Of a stretch of DNA of 64,000 nt, positions 35,121-44,499 are shown piece after piece. The notes under the pieces were generated by a model that saw only the letters and a program-made list of their open reading frames with translations, was not told the origin of the DNA and did not search any database. Origin of the DNA: CAZZKJ01 sp964654695 (GTDB taxonomy: Bacteria; Krumholzibacteriota; Krumholzibacteriia; WVZY01); the NCBI GenBank assembly GCA_964654695.1, contig CAZZKJ010000006.1:32873-96872 (forward strand), read 5' to 3'. The stretch's first letter is position 1; the number at the start of each line of letters is the position of its first letter. A program made the position numbers and the translations under genes.

Positions 35121-36549
35121 AAAATCTCCGCAGGATATTTATTTTATTCCAATTGATGGTACTTTGCTCCCTCGTGGTCTGCCTCGCCAGCAGAATTCCG
35201 GCCGTCCCGCATAATATATTCGCCCCCCACATAGCCGCGAAAGGGCTTATGAAACGGCGGTCGGCCAACTTCTCGCCGCCGATCAAGCAGACATAATAAA
35301 CCAGAAAGAACAGGATGCTCAACCCTATTGCCGTATTCATTCCTGATCGACCCGTTCTGATCGCCAGAGGCGCTCCCAGAAGCACAAAGACAATGCAGGC
35401 GAACGGAATTGAAAATTTTTTATGAATCTCCACCCGGTAACGATTGATCTGCTTGTAGTAAGATTGTTTTATGCCCTGCTGACTGGTTAGAGCTCTGTAG
35501 GTGATATATTCCGCCCTCCCCCTCTCCGGGATCTTGAAATCTGCCGGGGCTCCCCTAACGCGGATTTGATGCCGGGAAGCCTTCGATTCGGTGGCCGAGG
35601 CGGAAAGGCGCGAAGAATTCCGCCGGGAACGGTTCAAGACTCCATTTTGTTTTACCGGATCCAGAAGGTCGAATACGTTTTTGATCTGGGAATTGGCGCT
35701 TTGGACCATCTTGGATTCAACGAGTCTTATATCATCTTCTAAGCCGGAGATCCTTTCACCCATTTGTTTTGCGCTCATCTCCCTGTCGCCCCGGTACTGC
35801 CTTTCCGATCTTTTCAGAGTGCGGTCTATGTCATCGATTGACATTATGTAGGTTTTGAATGTTGTTTTCCTGTAGGTTGAAGGATCGTCTCCTTCGGGCA
35901 TTTCGTGTATTTCACCGTTTTCCAGCGTAAATCTAAGCAGATGGGCTTTTTCCATGTATTCGAGACGTCCTTTTTCTGCAACGATGGTTGTGGGCACGCC
36001 GCCGTTCTCCGGGTTCTTGAAAATCTGGACATCTCTAATTTCTCCGGTCTTGTCATTTTTTTCGCGGACATAAATTGTGTAACCCTCGAATGCATCAATA
36101 AAAGTGTTCGCTTTGATTCGAATGCTGGGTTTTTTCTTATAAATATCTATCAGGAGATTACGGAGCTTGTGATTCGACTCCGGAAGCAGGTGATTGTTGT
36201 ACAGGACCATTCCTGCAGCGAGCATCGCACCGAAAATGATACCGGGGGCCAGCATACGGTACAGGCTGATCCCGTTGGCCTTCATGGCTGTTACTTCATT
36301 TTCAGACGCTAAATTGCCGAAAGCCATTATCGTTGCTGGCAATATGGCCATTGGTATAATTAATGCGAACATATGCCCTAAGCTGAGAACGAAGACCTGT
36401 ATAACGACGGTAAAAGATATGCCCTTTTTCAGGAAGGGATCAATGTACTTGAGGATAAAATCCATTATAAACACGAATGTTAGAATGGATAGCGAGAAGA
36501 AGAAAGGTCCTATGTGGTTCTTGATTATGTAACGTTCTAAAATGAACAT
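35089..36549 (-). CDS. lptF: LPS export permease LptF
   Basis: LptF is the partner of LptG. At 486 residues it is longer than usual (about 370-400). The extra length comes from the periplasmic part at about residues 190-370, which includes a charged stretch with coiled-coil character around residues 250-280 and a serine-rich stretch near 310. The six membrane helices and the SENEVTAMKANGIS coupling segment near residue 80 are clear. It starts the minus-strand lptF-lptG-GWxTD group, and a good promoter lies upstream at 36590-36617. The ribosome binding site is close to the ATG. Confidence 0.9.
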   Translation of the reverse strand: MFILERYIIKNHIGPFFFSLSILTFVFIMDFILKYIDPFLKKGISFTVVIQVFVLSLGHMFALIIPMAILPATIMAFGNLASENEVTAMKANGISLYRMLAPGIIFGAMLAAGMVLYNNHLLPESNHKLRNLLIDIYKKKPSIRIKANTFIDAFEGYTIYVREKNDKTGEIRDVQIFKNPENGGVPTTIVAEKGRLEYMEKAHLLRFTLENGEIHEMPEGDDPSTYRKTTFKTYIMSIDDIDRTLKRSERQYRGDREMSAKQMGERISGLEDDIRLVESKMVQSANSQIKNVFDLLDPVKQNGVLNRSRRNSSRLSASATESKASRHQIRVRGAPADFKIPERGRAEYITYRALTSQQGIKQSYYKQINRYRVEIHKKFSIPFACIVFVLLGAPLAIRTGRSGMNTAIGLSILFFLVYYVCLIGGEKLADRRFISPFAAMWGANILCGTAGILLARQTTREQSTINWNKINILRRFYGNKNDSHSR

Positions 36550-36825
36550 CCTTCACCCGGACGAAAGTAGAGCCATAGACTGATTTAACATCATACGAAT
36601 AATTGTATTATTTTCAAGAGCTTTATCGTTCGTTTCCATGAGATTCGATCTCCGATCGGAATTCGCTGAACGTGGAGATGAAGACGCGGTAGAGCTGTAT
36701 GCTTTTTCCAAGAAGTGTACTCTAAAGAGACATTTCATTTATAAATTGTACAAATTAATAGACACATGGTTTCATGATTAACCCGCTTTTGTAAGTGAAA
36801 ACAAGCATCTAGATTTGGAAAGAAA
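36550..36825. other. Divergent intergenic region between lptF and sprA
   Basis: This 276-base spacer is AT-rich near sprA and holds the lptF promoter. No clear sigma-70 promoter was found for sprA. A 47-codon plus-strand reading frame (36638-36781, beginning MRFDLRSEFAERG) is highly charged but has no ribosome binding site, so I do not call it a gene. Confidence 0.5.
36590..36617 (-). promoter_or_regulatory. Sigma-70-like promoter for lptF
   Basis: Read on the minus strand, TTGAAA (36617-36612) is followed after 16 bases by TATGAT (36595-36590). Each differs from consensus at one position. Transcription would start near 36583, about 34 bases before the lptF ATG. It lies in the 276-base region shared with divergent sprA. 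Confidence 0.5.
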
Positions 36826-39800
36826 GTGCAAAGAAGACTCATTGATTTGTTAACCAAGAGTGCTGCTCTCCTGCTTTCCCCACGATTAATACTGATACTA
36901 TTTGCGGCCTGCTTTTGCTGTTCATCGGCCCGGGCGCAGCAATTCAGTTTTTCTCTTGATGATCTGCCTGAATACACAGTCGAGACCGCGTGGGATACTC
37001 TTCGTCCGGGGGATATCAAGAACCTGTCGTTGGGAGAATGGCACAGAATCCCCAATTTTCTAGAACATGATTTTTCGCGCAAGCGGCTAATCGAGGAATA
37101 CTATCGAGACGGCGCCGTGCGATTTATCTTCGAGGTTCCCCGAATTTATCCTTTCGAATTCACTGAAGAAAAACAGGGAGTGTTTTACATTTTGCATCCC
37201 CGCAATCTCTCTGTTCCCGGGCTGAAAATATCCATAGATTTTATCGATGACATTTCTGAAAGGATACGGAAGTCCACGCTGGAAAACGAGTGGAGGGAGG
37301 GGAGCCGCAACATCCTGGCTTCTCAGAAAAAGGAAGCCCAGGAGAGAACGGGTTTAATACATGTTACTATACCAATTCCCCTTCCCAAGACGGTCGAGCG
37401 GATCATTGGAAGCGGCGAGAACACGAATATAGACATATCAGGAAGGGAGAGCATCACTTTTGCCGGTGAGTCGCGCAGAGTCAGTCCGTTCATTGGAGTG
37501 GAGGGGCAGCAGAAACAACCGCTGTTTCCTTCGTTGGACATGAAGCAGGAACTTGATGTGAGGCTGCAGGGAACTATAGGGGAGAAGATCAATGTCCAGG
37601 TTGATCATACCAGCAATGCGTTTTCGGCGAAGCAGAACCGGATTCGGCTTAATTATAAAGGCTTTGATGATGATGTGATAAAACTGATCGAAATGGGAAA
37701 CACTACCCTGTCGCTTCCAGGTTCTCAGTTGGTAAGTTTTTCGGCAGCATCGCAGGGACTGTTCGGAATTAAAGCCCTGGCACAAGTTGGACCTATGGAT
37801 CTAACCATGATTGCCAGCAAGCAGGAGGGGGAAACTTCCCAAGCGAGTTTCACTCCGAGGGGAGCTGCATTCGGCCAGACAGAAACAAAAACCATAAGAG
37901 ATATTGATTATGTTAAGGACAGGTATTTTTTCCTGGACCTGCCGATGGGGAACGTATTTTTTTCTCCACAAGAGGGATCGGTTGAAATATTCGAGTCGGT
38001 TTACCCTTATGAAAAAACGATAAATCCAGATCTCCAGGCTTTTCCGGGTAAATCCTGGGTGGATCGTTTCGGAGACGGCTCCGATATAAGGAGCGCTGTA
38101 AGCCTTCTCAATCAAGGCCAGGCCCCTCCTCCGTTCCAGGAAGCCGATTTCAGGCTAATGACGTTGGGGCAGGATTACCGTTTTGTTTTGAATGCCGATG
38201 ACGAATCGGTTCTGGGGATCGAATTGGTTCAATCCATAAATACCGACCGGGTACTCGCCGTAAGGTACATAAATGAGAATGGCGACACAACGGGCAATTA
38301 TAACGATTTCAGCGATACCCTCGCGCTGGAGATCATAAAACCGCGAAATCCTCTTCCGACGGACGATTTCGGGTACACGTGGCATTACATGATGAGAAAT
38401 ATCTATAACCTGGGTCTTTCCAACATCGATGCTGCTTCTCTGGAATTGGAAATCGAAGATGTTACCAATCGGCTGGACAGATCCGCGCCCGAAAACTCGG
38501 AGATTCCTTACCTGCGCATATTCGGTCTGGACAGAACGGATGAATCCGGAACCGGTCCTCCCGATAACCGTATCGACTTGACCACGGGACTCATAGACCT
38601 TCAAAACGGCATTCTCACATTCCCCAGCCTGAGACCGTTCGATCCGCCTCCTGAATTCGTTGCTGAGTGGACGGACAGCCTTTTTTCATTTACGGGCGAG
38701 TACGCAGATTTCCCCGTTCCCGAGATATACGATGAATTTCTAACCATTCCCGAAGAGTATCACACGTTCAATATCGTCATCAAAGCCAGCAGCATGGCCA
38801 AAACATTTTTTATTGATGCTTTCAACATCATTGAAGGCAGCGAGGTCGTTACGCTCGATGGGAAAAAGCTGGCGAGAAACCGGGATTACACTATTGACTA
38901 TGATATCGGGGAAGTCGAGTTGAAAGGCGCGGTTCTCGACGAAATCACGCCGGCATCGAGAATAAATATCAATTATGAATTCAAACCCTTCGCGGGAGGT
39001 GCTTCCAGCTCGCTCATCGGCATCAGTTCTCTTTTGCACTTGTCCCAAAACTCCCGCATTGGTTCGACCTGGTTGTACGAATCAAAAAGCAGCGGAGCAG
39101 GCAGGCCGCGATTAGGAGAAGAATCTTCGAGAAGCATTATCGGCGATGTCGACGGATACCTGCAATTCAATTCTCAGCTGCTGACGGATATTGCCAACAA
39201 GCTGCCTCTTGTAGATACCGAGGCCAAAAGCACGGTGACCTTGAGCGGCGAAGTAGCAATGAGCTTTCCCGATCCCAATACAGAAGGGGAAGCCTCGATT
39301 GACGACATGGAGGGAATCGAAGATTCGGATATTTTCCCCATGACGAGAAACAGCTGGTTTATGGCCAGCCCCCCGCTCGATCCAGAGGATGCAATTGGAA
39401 ACAGCAAACTATCCTCCCAGGATCGGGAGAGTTTTTTTTGGTACAACATAGAGCCCCAATTGGGCGTTCACAGGCTTGACTGGAATCCGCAGCTCGATGA
39501 AAGAGAGAACACCCTGATTCAATCCCTGGATATAGAAGTCGATTCAGTCTCGGCGGATACGACGCGCTGGGTAGGAGTGATGACGGGTTTTTCCAGCGGG
39601 GGGCTCGACATGTCCAGGGGCCAGTTTTTGGAGCTATGGATCAACGATTTCAAACCGGATTTTGCGGCGAGGGGGGGGCAAATTCATGTTGAACTGGGAA
39701 ATATCGATGAGGATTTTTTCGAACCGGATAAAGACGAATATAATACGGAGGATAAAAACAGGGATGGGTTCAATGCTCTTAACGAGGACACCGGCCTCGA

Positions 39801-42800
39801 TGGCGAGTACGAGAACCAGGGAGGAGTTGATATAGCAGGCGACGACTACGATCCCAACCGCATAAACGGCAGGTTCAAGAAAATAAACGGAACTGAACGG
39901 AACGGCATTCTAGATGACGAAGATCTGGATAATTCCGGACAGATGGAAAAAGACAATACTTATTTCAGATTCACCGTTGATCTTACCGACAGCGCCATCG
40001 TGGATGTTCAAAGAGATTTTCCGGGGCAGGTGCGGGATCCAAACGATTCATGGAGGATGTACAGGCTCAACCTGTCGGATGCCGAGATCGTCTCTCCAAC
40101 CGGTTCGGTGCCCAGGTGGGAGCGAATCAGGCATCTGCGCATCTGGTTTGATCACCCCCAGTCGCTGATGAACTCATCGGAGAGGAGGTTCCAGATAGCC
40201 GGATTCAAGGTCGTTGGGAACCGCTGGGAAGAAGACGGCATAAGAGATCTGGCAGACCAGCTTCTGACCGCGCCCGGCGGTGATTTTAAGCTGGGGGTGA
40301 TAAGCACCAAGACCGATCCCATAGCTTATATTCCGCCCTTCAATCCCGAAGAACGCGACCAGATCGCCGCAAAGGAACAGTCTCTGTTTGTAAAGTTCAA
40401 TAACATAGGTCCGGAGTCCGCATTCAGAATAAGAAAGCGCTTCCCGGGAACGGGAATGGATTTTACAGCGTACAAGGAAATGCACACATGGGTTCATGCC
40501 AACATTCGCAGCGATTCCCTGGAGTATTATTTTAGAGTTGCATTCGACAGTTTGAATTATTACGAAATAAGTTTTCCTTTAACCGACCAGTATTTAAAAG
40601 CGTCGGGGTGGATTCTCTCCTCGATCAAGCTCACGGATCTGTCCGACCTCAAATTTCTGGATCCCGATTCCGTTGTGACCGGAAACATTAGAGATGTCGG
40701 TGATCCGTCCAAGACATACAGAACCAGCATGGTAGGCAGGCCAAACCTATTCAACGTGAGATTCCTGTATGCAGGTGTACGCAACACCAGCAGCCAAGAT
40801 CTCCAGTCCGGCGAGATATGGATGGATGATATCTATCTTGGAGGAGTAAAACGCGATATAGATTTTGCAAACCGCTTTACTACGTCCCTGTCTTTCGCAA
40901 ACGTGCTGAATTTAAATTTCGGATGGCGGAGAACCGGTCCGGATTATCACGGTCTTCGCCAGAAAAGGGGTAGCGGAACGGAATCCAGCTCTATTAACTT
41001 TAACGGCAAAACCAGGTTGGAGTATTTTATTCCTCTTTTTGGATTTACGATTCCGGTGTCGGGCAACTATACCAGGAGTACATCTTTACCCAAATTCCGG
41101 CCGAACAGCGACACGGAGATATCGGATAAAGCTATACAGGACAGTTTGAAAACCCAAAACATTACAAGGGGATTTAGCACTACGGTGAGCAAATCCGGCT
41201 CAAAGAACCCATTGTTCAAGTATACATTTGACAAGGTAAAAGCGAATTTTTCCATGAGTCAAACCCGGCGGGTTTCTCCGTCGAGTACCGATACTACTAC
41301 AACAATGACGGGTACATTCGATTACCAGATGTTCTGGAGCAGGAAAAAACGAGTTCGGATATTCAAGGATTACCGGTTGAGGTACTGGCTGAATTCCATA
41401 ACCTTCCGCGTTCAGGCTTCCAGGAAGACTGGCAGGAGATACAGACTGACCAACCTTGGTAAAATACCGGATCCGCCGTTTTATTTCGCGGCTCTCCAGA
41501 GTTCCGGATCGGCATCGTATGTTCCTTTTCCTTCACTCACTACTTCCTTCAAAATGAGCATGAAAAGGGACGCCAAACTTCGTCATAAATGGTTGGGAGT
41601 GGATATCGGCAGGGAAACCAACCGCTCCCAAACGGTTCAAGCCAATTACAAGCCGCCCCCGGTATGGCTGGTCGGAGCCTTTTCCCCGGATATGCATTAT
41701 TCCGGTACTTACACAGAAGACTCCAGTCCGAACATCAGAAAAGCCGGGGATCCAAGAGGAGTCCGAAACGTCTCGAACGGAAGAACACTGGGTTTTAAAA
41801 CACGTTTCGATATGGGCGGGGTTTTTAAAAAAATATTCAAACGTCTTCATCTCCTGGAGAGGAAAAAGAAATTCGGAAAACCTCTTCCGCCGAAAGGGTT
41901 GCGCACGGGCAAGAATCTAAAGAGCGTTCAAGGCAAAGATGATGAAAGCGCAAGCAGCACATCGCCGGCCAAAGCCGACTCAACCAAAAAAGAAACCAAG
42001 CGCGATCCAGCTATTGCGCTCAGGCGGCTGGGGGGAATTCTATCCAGAATCCGCAAGATAAATGCTTCGGTTCAACAACGAACGTCCAGCAGCTATTCCC
42101 GAATTCCAGAAAGGCCTTCATTAAGCTACCAGATTGGATTGTCGAAAAAAAGCGGGCTTGGCCGGGATGCCGGCGAGGCGATCAGACCCGAACGCGACAC
42201 CAAGAATCTCAATATTACTTTTGATTCGGGAACGGAAATATCCAAGAATATCGATATTGCCGCCCGGTATACTACGAACTTTACGAATTCAAATTTCAGA
42301 ACTTCCAAGACCAATTCAAGAAGGACTACATGGCCCGATTTGAACCTCAGCTGGAGCGGTTTGGCAAAGTACGGAGCTTTGCCAAACCTGGTGACTTCCA
42401 CGAGCCTTGCCGTCAACTATAAAAAGTCATCGCAGGAATCGGGCAGGGGAGATAATGTTGAGAGCGGGGGCTCCACCGTCCAGCTTTCGCCGTCCCTGAT
42501 CGCGAAATGGAAAAACGGAATGAACACCACGCTGTCTTTTTCGAGGAGCAAGAAGGAAAATGTTTCACATGGTTCTAAAACGGAAATTGTAAATTATCAA
42601 GTAAGCCTCAACCTCAAGTACTCATTCAGCGGCGGCAGCGGATTGAGAATCCCTCTTCCGTTTCTGAGCAAAAGAATCAAATTCAAAAGCAGGCTGGATA
42701 CAACTCTTGACATGTCCTACAATCGAACCGGTGGTAAGCGTTCGAGCGAAATGCTTGTAATTCCGCAGCCAATACCAGGAACTAATACATTGAAGATATC

Positions 42801-42936
42801 GCCGAGAGTGACTTATAATTTTTCCCGCTCGCTTAATGGGTCCTTTTTTACCGACTTCACCAGATCGTACAGCGAAGCTTCAAACCAGACGACCACCCTG
42901 GTCCGCGTCGGTATCAATGCAATTTTTACATTCTGA
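36826..42936 (+). CDS. sprA: SprA-family giant outer-membrane protein (type IX secretion translocon homologue)
   Basis: SprA (Sov) is the very large beta-barrel through which type IX secretion substrates cross the outer membrane in Bacteroidetes. This 2036-residue homologue is somewhat shorter than the roughly 2400-residue Flavobacterium protein. It starts with a signal peptide, predicted cleavage after ARA near residue 37, leaving Gln as the first mature residue. The N-terminal part contains the SprA motif region with VQVDHTSNAFSAKQNRIRLNY near residue 250. A low-complexity linker rich in Lys, Ser and Asp lies near residues 1690-1730. The C-terminus ends IFTF, and a terminal Phe is typical of beta-barrels. 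The GTG start follows GGAAAG. No other type IX gene is in the window. Confidence 0.88.
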   Translation: MQRRLIDLLTKSAALLLSPRLILILFAACFCCSSARAQQFSFSLDDLPEYTVETAWDTLRPGDIKNLSLGEWHRIPNFLEHDFSRKRLIEEYYRDGAVRFIFEVPRIYPFEFTEEKQGVFYILHPRNLSVPGLKISIDFIDDISERIRKSTLENEWREGSRNILASQKKEAQERTGLIHVTIPIPLPKTVERIIGSGENTNIDISGRESITFAGESRRVSPFIGVEGQQKQPLFPSLDMKQELDVRLQGTIGEKINVQVDHTSNAFSAKQNRIRLNYKGFDDDVIKLIEMGNTTLSLPGSQLVSFSAASQGLFGIKALAQVGPMDLTMIASKQEGETSQASFTPRGAAFGQTETKTIRDIDYVKDRYFFLDLPMGNVFFSPQEGSVEIFESVYPYEKTINPDLQAFPGKSWVDRFGDGSDIRSAVSLLNQGQAPPPFQEADFRLMTLGQDYRFVLNADDESVLGIELVQSINTDRVLAVRYINENGDTTGNYNDFSDTLALEIIKPRNPLPTDDFGYTWHYMMRNIYNLGLSNIDAASLELEIEDVTNRLDRSAPENSEIPYLRIFGLDRTDESGTGPPDNRIDLTTGLIDLQNGILTFPSLRPFDPPPEFVAEWTDSLFSFTGEYADFPVPEIYDEFLTIPEEYHTFNIVIKASSMAKTFFIDAFNIIEGSEVVTLDGKKLARNRDYTIDYDIGEVELKGAVLDEITPASRININYEFKPFAGGASSSLIGISSLLHLSQNSRIGSTWLYESKSSGAGRPRLGEESSRSIIGDVDGYLQFNSQLLTDIANKLPLVDTEAKSTVTLSGEVAMSFPDPNTEGEASIDDMEGIEDSDIFPMTRNSWFMASPPLDPEDAIGNSKLSSQDRESFFWYNIEPQLGVHRLDWNPQLDERENTLIQSLDIEVDSVSADTTRWVGVMTGFSSGGLDMSRGQFLELWINDFKPDFAARGGQIHVELGNIDEDFFEPDKDEYNTEDKNRDGFNALNEDTGLDGEYENQGGVDIAGDDYDPNRINGRFKKINGTERNGILDDEDLDNSGQMEKDNTYFRFTVDLTDSAIVDVQRDFPGQVRDPNDSWRMYRLNLSDAEIVSPTGSVPRWERIRHLRIWFDHPQSLMNSSERRFQIAGFKVVGNRWEEDGIRDLADQLLTAPGGDFKLGVISTKTDPIAYIPPFNPEERDQIAAKEQSLFVKFNNIGPESAFRIRKRFPGTGMDFTAYKEMHTWVHANIRSDSLEYYFRVAFDSLNYYEISFPLTDQYLKASGWILSSIKLTDLSDLKFLDPDSVVTGNIRDVGDPSKTYRTSMVGRPNLFNVRFLYAGVRNTSSQDLQSGEIWMDDIYLGGVKRDIDFANRFTTSLSFANVLNLNFGWRRTGPDYHGLRQKRGSGTESSSINFNGKTRLEYFIPLFGFTIPVSGNYTRSTSLPKFRPNSDTEISDKAIQDSLKTQNITRGFSTTVSKSGSKNPLFKYTFDKVKANFSMSQTRRVSPSSTDTTTTMTGTFDYQMFWSRKKRVRIFKDYRLRYWLNSITFRVQASRKTGRRYRLTNLGKIPDPPFYFAALQSSGSASYVPFPSLTTSFKMSMKRDAKLRHKWLGVDIGRETNRSQTVQANYKPPPVWLVGAFSPDMHYSGTYTEDSSPNIRKAGDPRGVRNVSNGRTLGFKTRFDMGGVFKKIFKRLHLLERKKKFGKPLPPKGLRTGKNLKSVQGKDDESASSTSPAKADSTKKETKRDPAIALRRLGGILSRIRKINASVQQRTSSSYSRIPERPSLSYQIGLSKKSGLGRDAGEAIRPERDTKNLNITFDSGTEISKNIDIAARYTTNFTNSNFRTSKTNSRRTTWPDLNLSWSGLAKYGALPNLVTSTSLAVNYKKSSQESGRGDNVESGGSTVQLSPSLIAKWKNGMNTTLSFSRSKKENVSHGSKTEIVNYQVSLNLKYSFSGGSGLRIPLPFLSKRIKFKSRLDTTLDMSYNRTGGKRSSEMLVIPQPIPGTNTLKISPRVTYNFSRSLNGSFFTDFTRSYSEASNQTTTLVRVGINAIFTF

Positions 42937-42948
42937 TCAGGTATTTCA

Positions 42949-43881
42949 ATGAGACGCATTTTGATAAAACTGACTGCTTCTGCACTGCTGACGGCGGGTT
43001 CGATTGGGCTCGCATCCTGCGGCTCAGAGAGAATGCCCGTTTTTGATAAAGATGCGGCGTGGAAATATCTTACTCAGCAGTGTAATTTCGGCCCCAGGAT
43101 ACCCGGAAGTCGCGCGCACGATGCGGTTGCAGAATTGATAACGAACACGCTCGAATCGTCCGGATGGACGGTCGAGAAGCAGAGATTTTCAATCGCTGAT
43201 CCTTATGGGGAGGACTCCCTCCATTTGGTAAATGTCATAGGCAGGCTCAGACCGGATCGGACCAAGAGGATTATGCTGGCGACTCATTTCGATACTCGAC
43301 CGAGAGCGGATAACGAAAAAATTGACAGCCTAAAAGTGCTTCCCATCCCCGGCGCCAACGACGGTGCAAGCGGCGTGGCCGTCCTCCTGGCTCTTGCGCA
43401 AGCGCTCGGAGCAAGGCCGCCGGAGCGATTCGGTGTGGATTTCGTGTTTTTCGATGGAGAAGATTACGGCAGGAAATCCGACTTCAAGTACTACCTTCTG
43501 GGTTCTAAATACTTCGCTTCCACCCTGTCGGCTTCAGGAGGTTATCATCCTGTCTGTGGAATACTCCTGGATATGGTTGGAGGGAAAGATGCCGTGGTTT
43601 ACAAAGAGTTGAATTCTCTCAAGGCTTCCAGACAGATTGTCGATGCAATATTCGATAGAGCCCGCAGGCTTAATCTGGACATGTTCGTCGACAAGGAGGG
43701 CACTGCAATTTACGACGATCATATACCCCTGATCCTGTCCGGAATAAAAGCAATTGACCTAATTGATACCAATTATGCATTTTGGCACACTCTTCAAGAT
43801 GAACCCGCCAACTGTTCCAAAGAAAGCTTAAGACAGACAGGCGTCCTCCTGGTCGATTTCCTTTATAATTTCCCTTTTTAA
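42949..43881 (+). CDS. M28-family lipoprotein resembling glutaminyl-peptide cyclotransferase
   Basis: This 310-residue lipoprotein (lipobox LASCGS, Cys24) has the M28 peptidase fold. Several positions match glutaminyl cyclases, which turn N-terminal Gln into pyroglutamate: the zinc Asp138 in GANDGAS, the Glu171-Asp172 pair in FFDGEDYG, DDHIP near residue 257, and His280 in FWHTLQD. The last two motifs are close to those of human glutaminyl cyclase. A plain M28 aminopeptidase is the alternative. It follows sprA by 12 bases, so the pair is probably co-transcribed, and SprA itself would begin with Gln after signal cleavage. A location in the periplasm, held by the lipid, is expected. Confidence 0.8.
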   Translation: MRRILIKLTASALLTAGSIGLASCGSERMPVFDKDAAWKYLTQQCNFGPRIPGSRAHDAVAELITNTLESSGWTVEKQRFSIADPYGEDSLHLVNVIGRLRPDRTKRIMLATHFDTRPRADNEKIDSLKVLPIPGANDGASGVAVLLALAQALGARPPERFGVDFVFFDGEDYGRKSDFKYYLLGSKYFASTLSASGGYHPVCGILLDMVGGKDAVVYKELNSLKASRQIVDAIFDRARRLNLDMFVDKEGTAIYDDHIPLILSGIKAIDLIDTNYAFWHTLQDEPANCSKESLRQTGVLLVDFLYNFPF

Positions 43882-43888
43882 CTTTTTC

Positions 43889-43917
43889 TTGCGTTCGGGC
43901 TGGAATTGTGTTATTTA
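43889..43917 (+). promoter_or_regulatory. Sigma-70-like promoter for the rimP-nusA-infB operon
   Basis: TTGCGT at 43889-43894 is followed after 17 bases by TATTTA at 43912-43917, the same -10 sequence as in the rplU promoter. Transcription would begin near 43924, just before a strong hairpin. The -35 element keeps only the TTG core. Confidence 0.48.
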
Positions 43918-43929
43918 CAAGTGTGTACG

Positions 43930-43955
43930 AAGTGGGCGTGGGTGCCCACTTTTTT
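43930..43955 (+). terminator. Intrinsic terminator or attenuator in the rimP leader
   Basis: AAGTGGGC at 43930-43937 pairs perfectly with GCCCACTT at 43944-43951 around a six-base loop, followed by a T run to 43955. It ends transcription from sprA and the M28 gene, or it acts as an attenuator of rimP-nusA-infB, since the best promoter lies upstream of it. NusA-dependent control at such leaders is known in other bacteria. Confidence 0.68.
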
Positions 43956-43998
43956 CATACCGGCCGGATTCTAATCAAACGGATGAAAGAGATGTCCC

Positions 43999-44499
43999 AT
44001 GGAGCCCAAGGCTCTCGAAGATGCTGTTGCTCCTGAACTCGAGCGAATGGGTATCGAATGCGTAAAGCTCGAGATTGTAGGATCAAAAACCAGTCCCATC
44101 GTGAGGCTCTTTATTGATAAGCCGGACGGAGTGAGCATCAAGAACTGCAGTATGGTCAGCAGAATGCTGGGGATGATCCTGGAAGAAATGGACCCGTTCC
44201 CCGGCAGATATCTTGTTGAAGTTTCCTCTCCGGGAAACAACAGGCCGCTGGTCAAGGAAGAGCATTTCAACAGATTCAAGGGCTCCAACGCCAGGGTGCG
44301 CTTTCAAGATGAAGAAGGATCGAAAAAGACCTATACGGGAATCATCTTATCATGTATAAATGGTGTATTGAGAATAGATACGAAAACCGGTGGGGAAAAT
44401 ATTAATATCGACGCCATCTTAAATGCCAATCTCGTCGGCGTCGAATATCAGATTGATAAGAAAATCAAGCATTCGAAAAGAAGCAAAGGTGGTAAATGA
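43999..44499 (+). CDS. rimP: Ribosome maturation factor RimP
   Basis: RimP assists late maturation of the 30S subunit. The 166-residue protein has the N-terminal alpha-beta domain, which includes LFIDKPDGVSIKNC near residue 38 and the VEVSSPGNNRPL motif near residue 74, and a C-terminal SH3-like barrel ending in a basic tail. The classic motif is SSPGxxRPL, so the match is good. It overlaps nusA by four bases in an ATGA arrangement. It is the first gene of the operon that runs to pnp or beyond. Confidence 0.95.
   Translation: MEPKALEDAVAPELERMGIECVKLEIVGSKTSPIVRLFIDKPDGVSIKNCSMVSRMLGMILEEMDPFPGRYLVEVSSPGNNRPLVKEEHFNRFKGSNARVRFQDEEGSKKTYTGIILSCINGVLRIDTKTGGENINIDAILNANLVGVEYQIDKKIKHSKRSKGGK

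Noticed and set aside
36638..36781. A 47-codon plus-strand frame beginning MRFDLRSEFAERG between lptF and sprA
   Set aside because: It lacks a ribosome binding site and known relatives. It may be chance or a gene remnant.
36788..36817. TTTG and TAGATTTG upstream of sprA, like a Bacteroidetes -33/-7 promoter
   Set aside because: The start site would fall almost on the GTG codon, which leaves no leader for the visible ribosome binding site, and other promoters here are of sigma-70 type.
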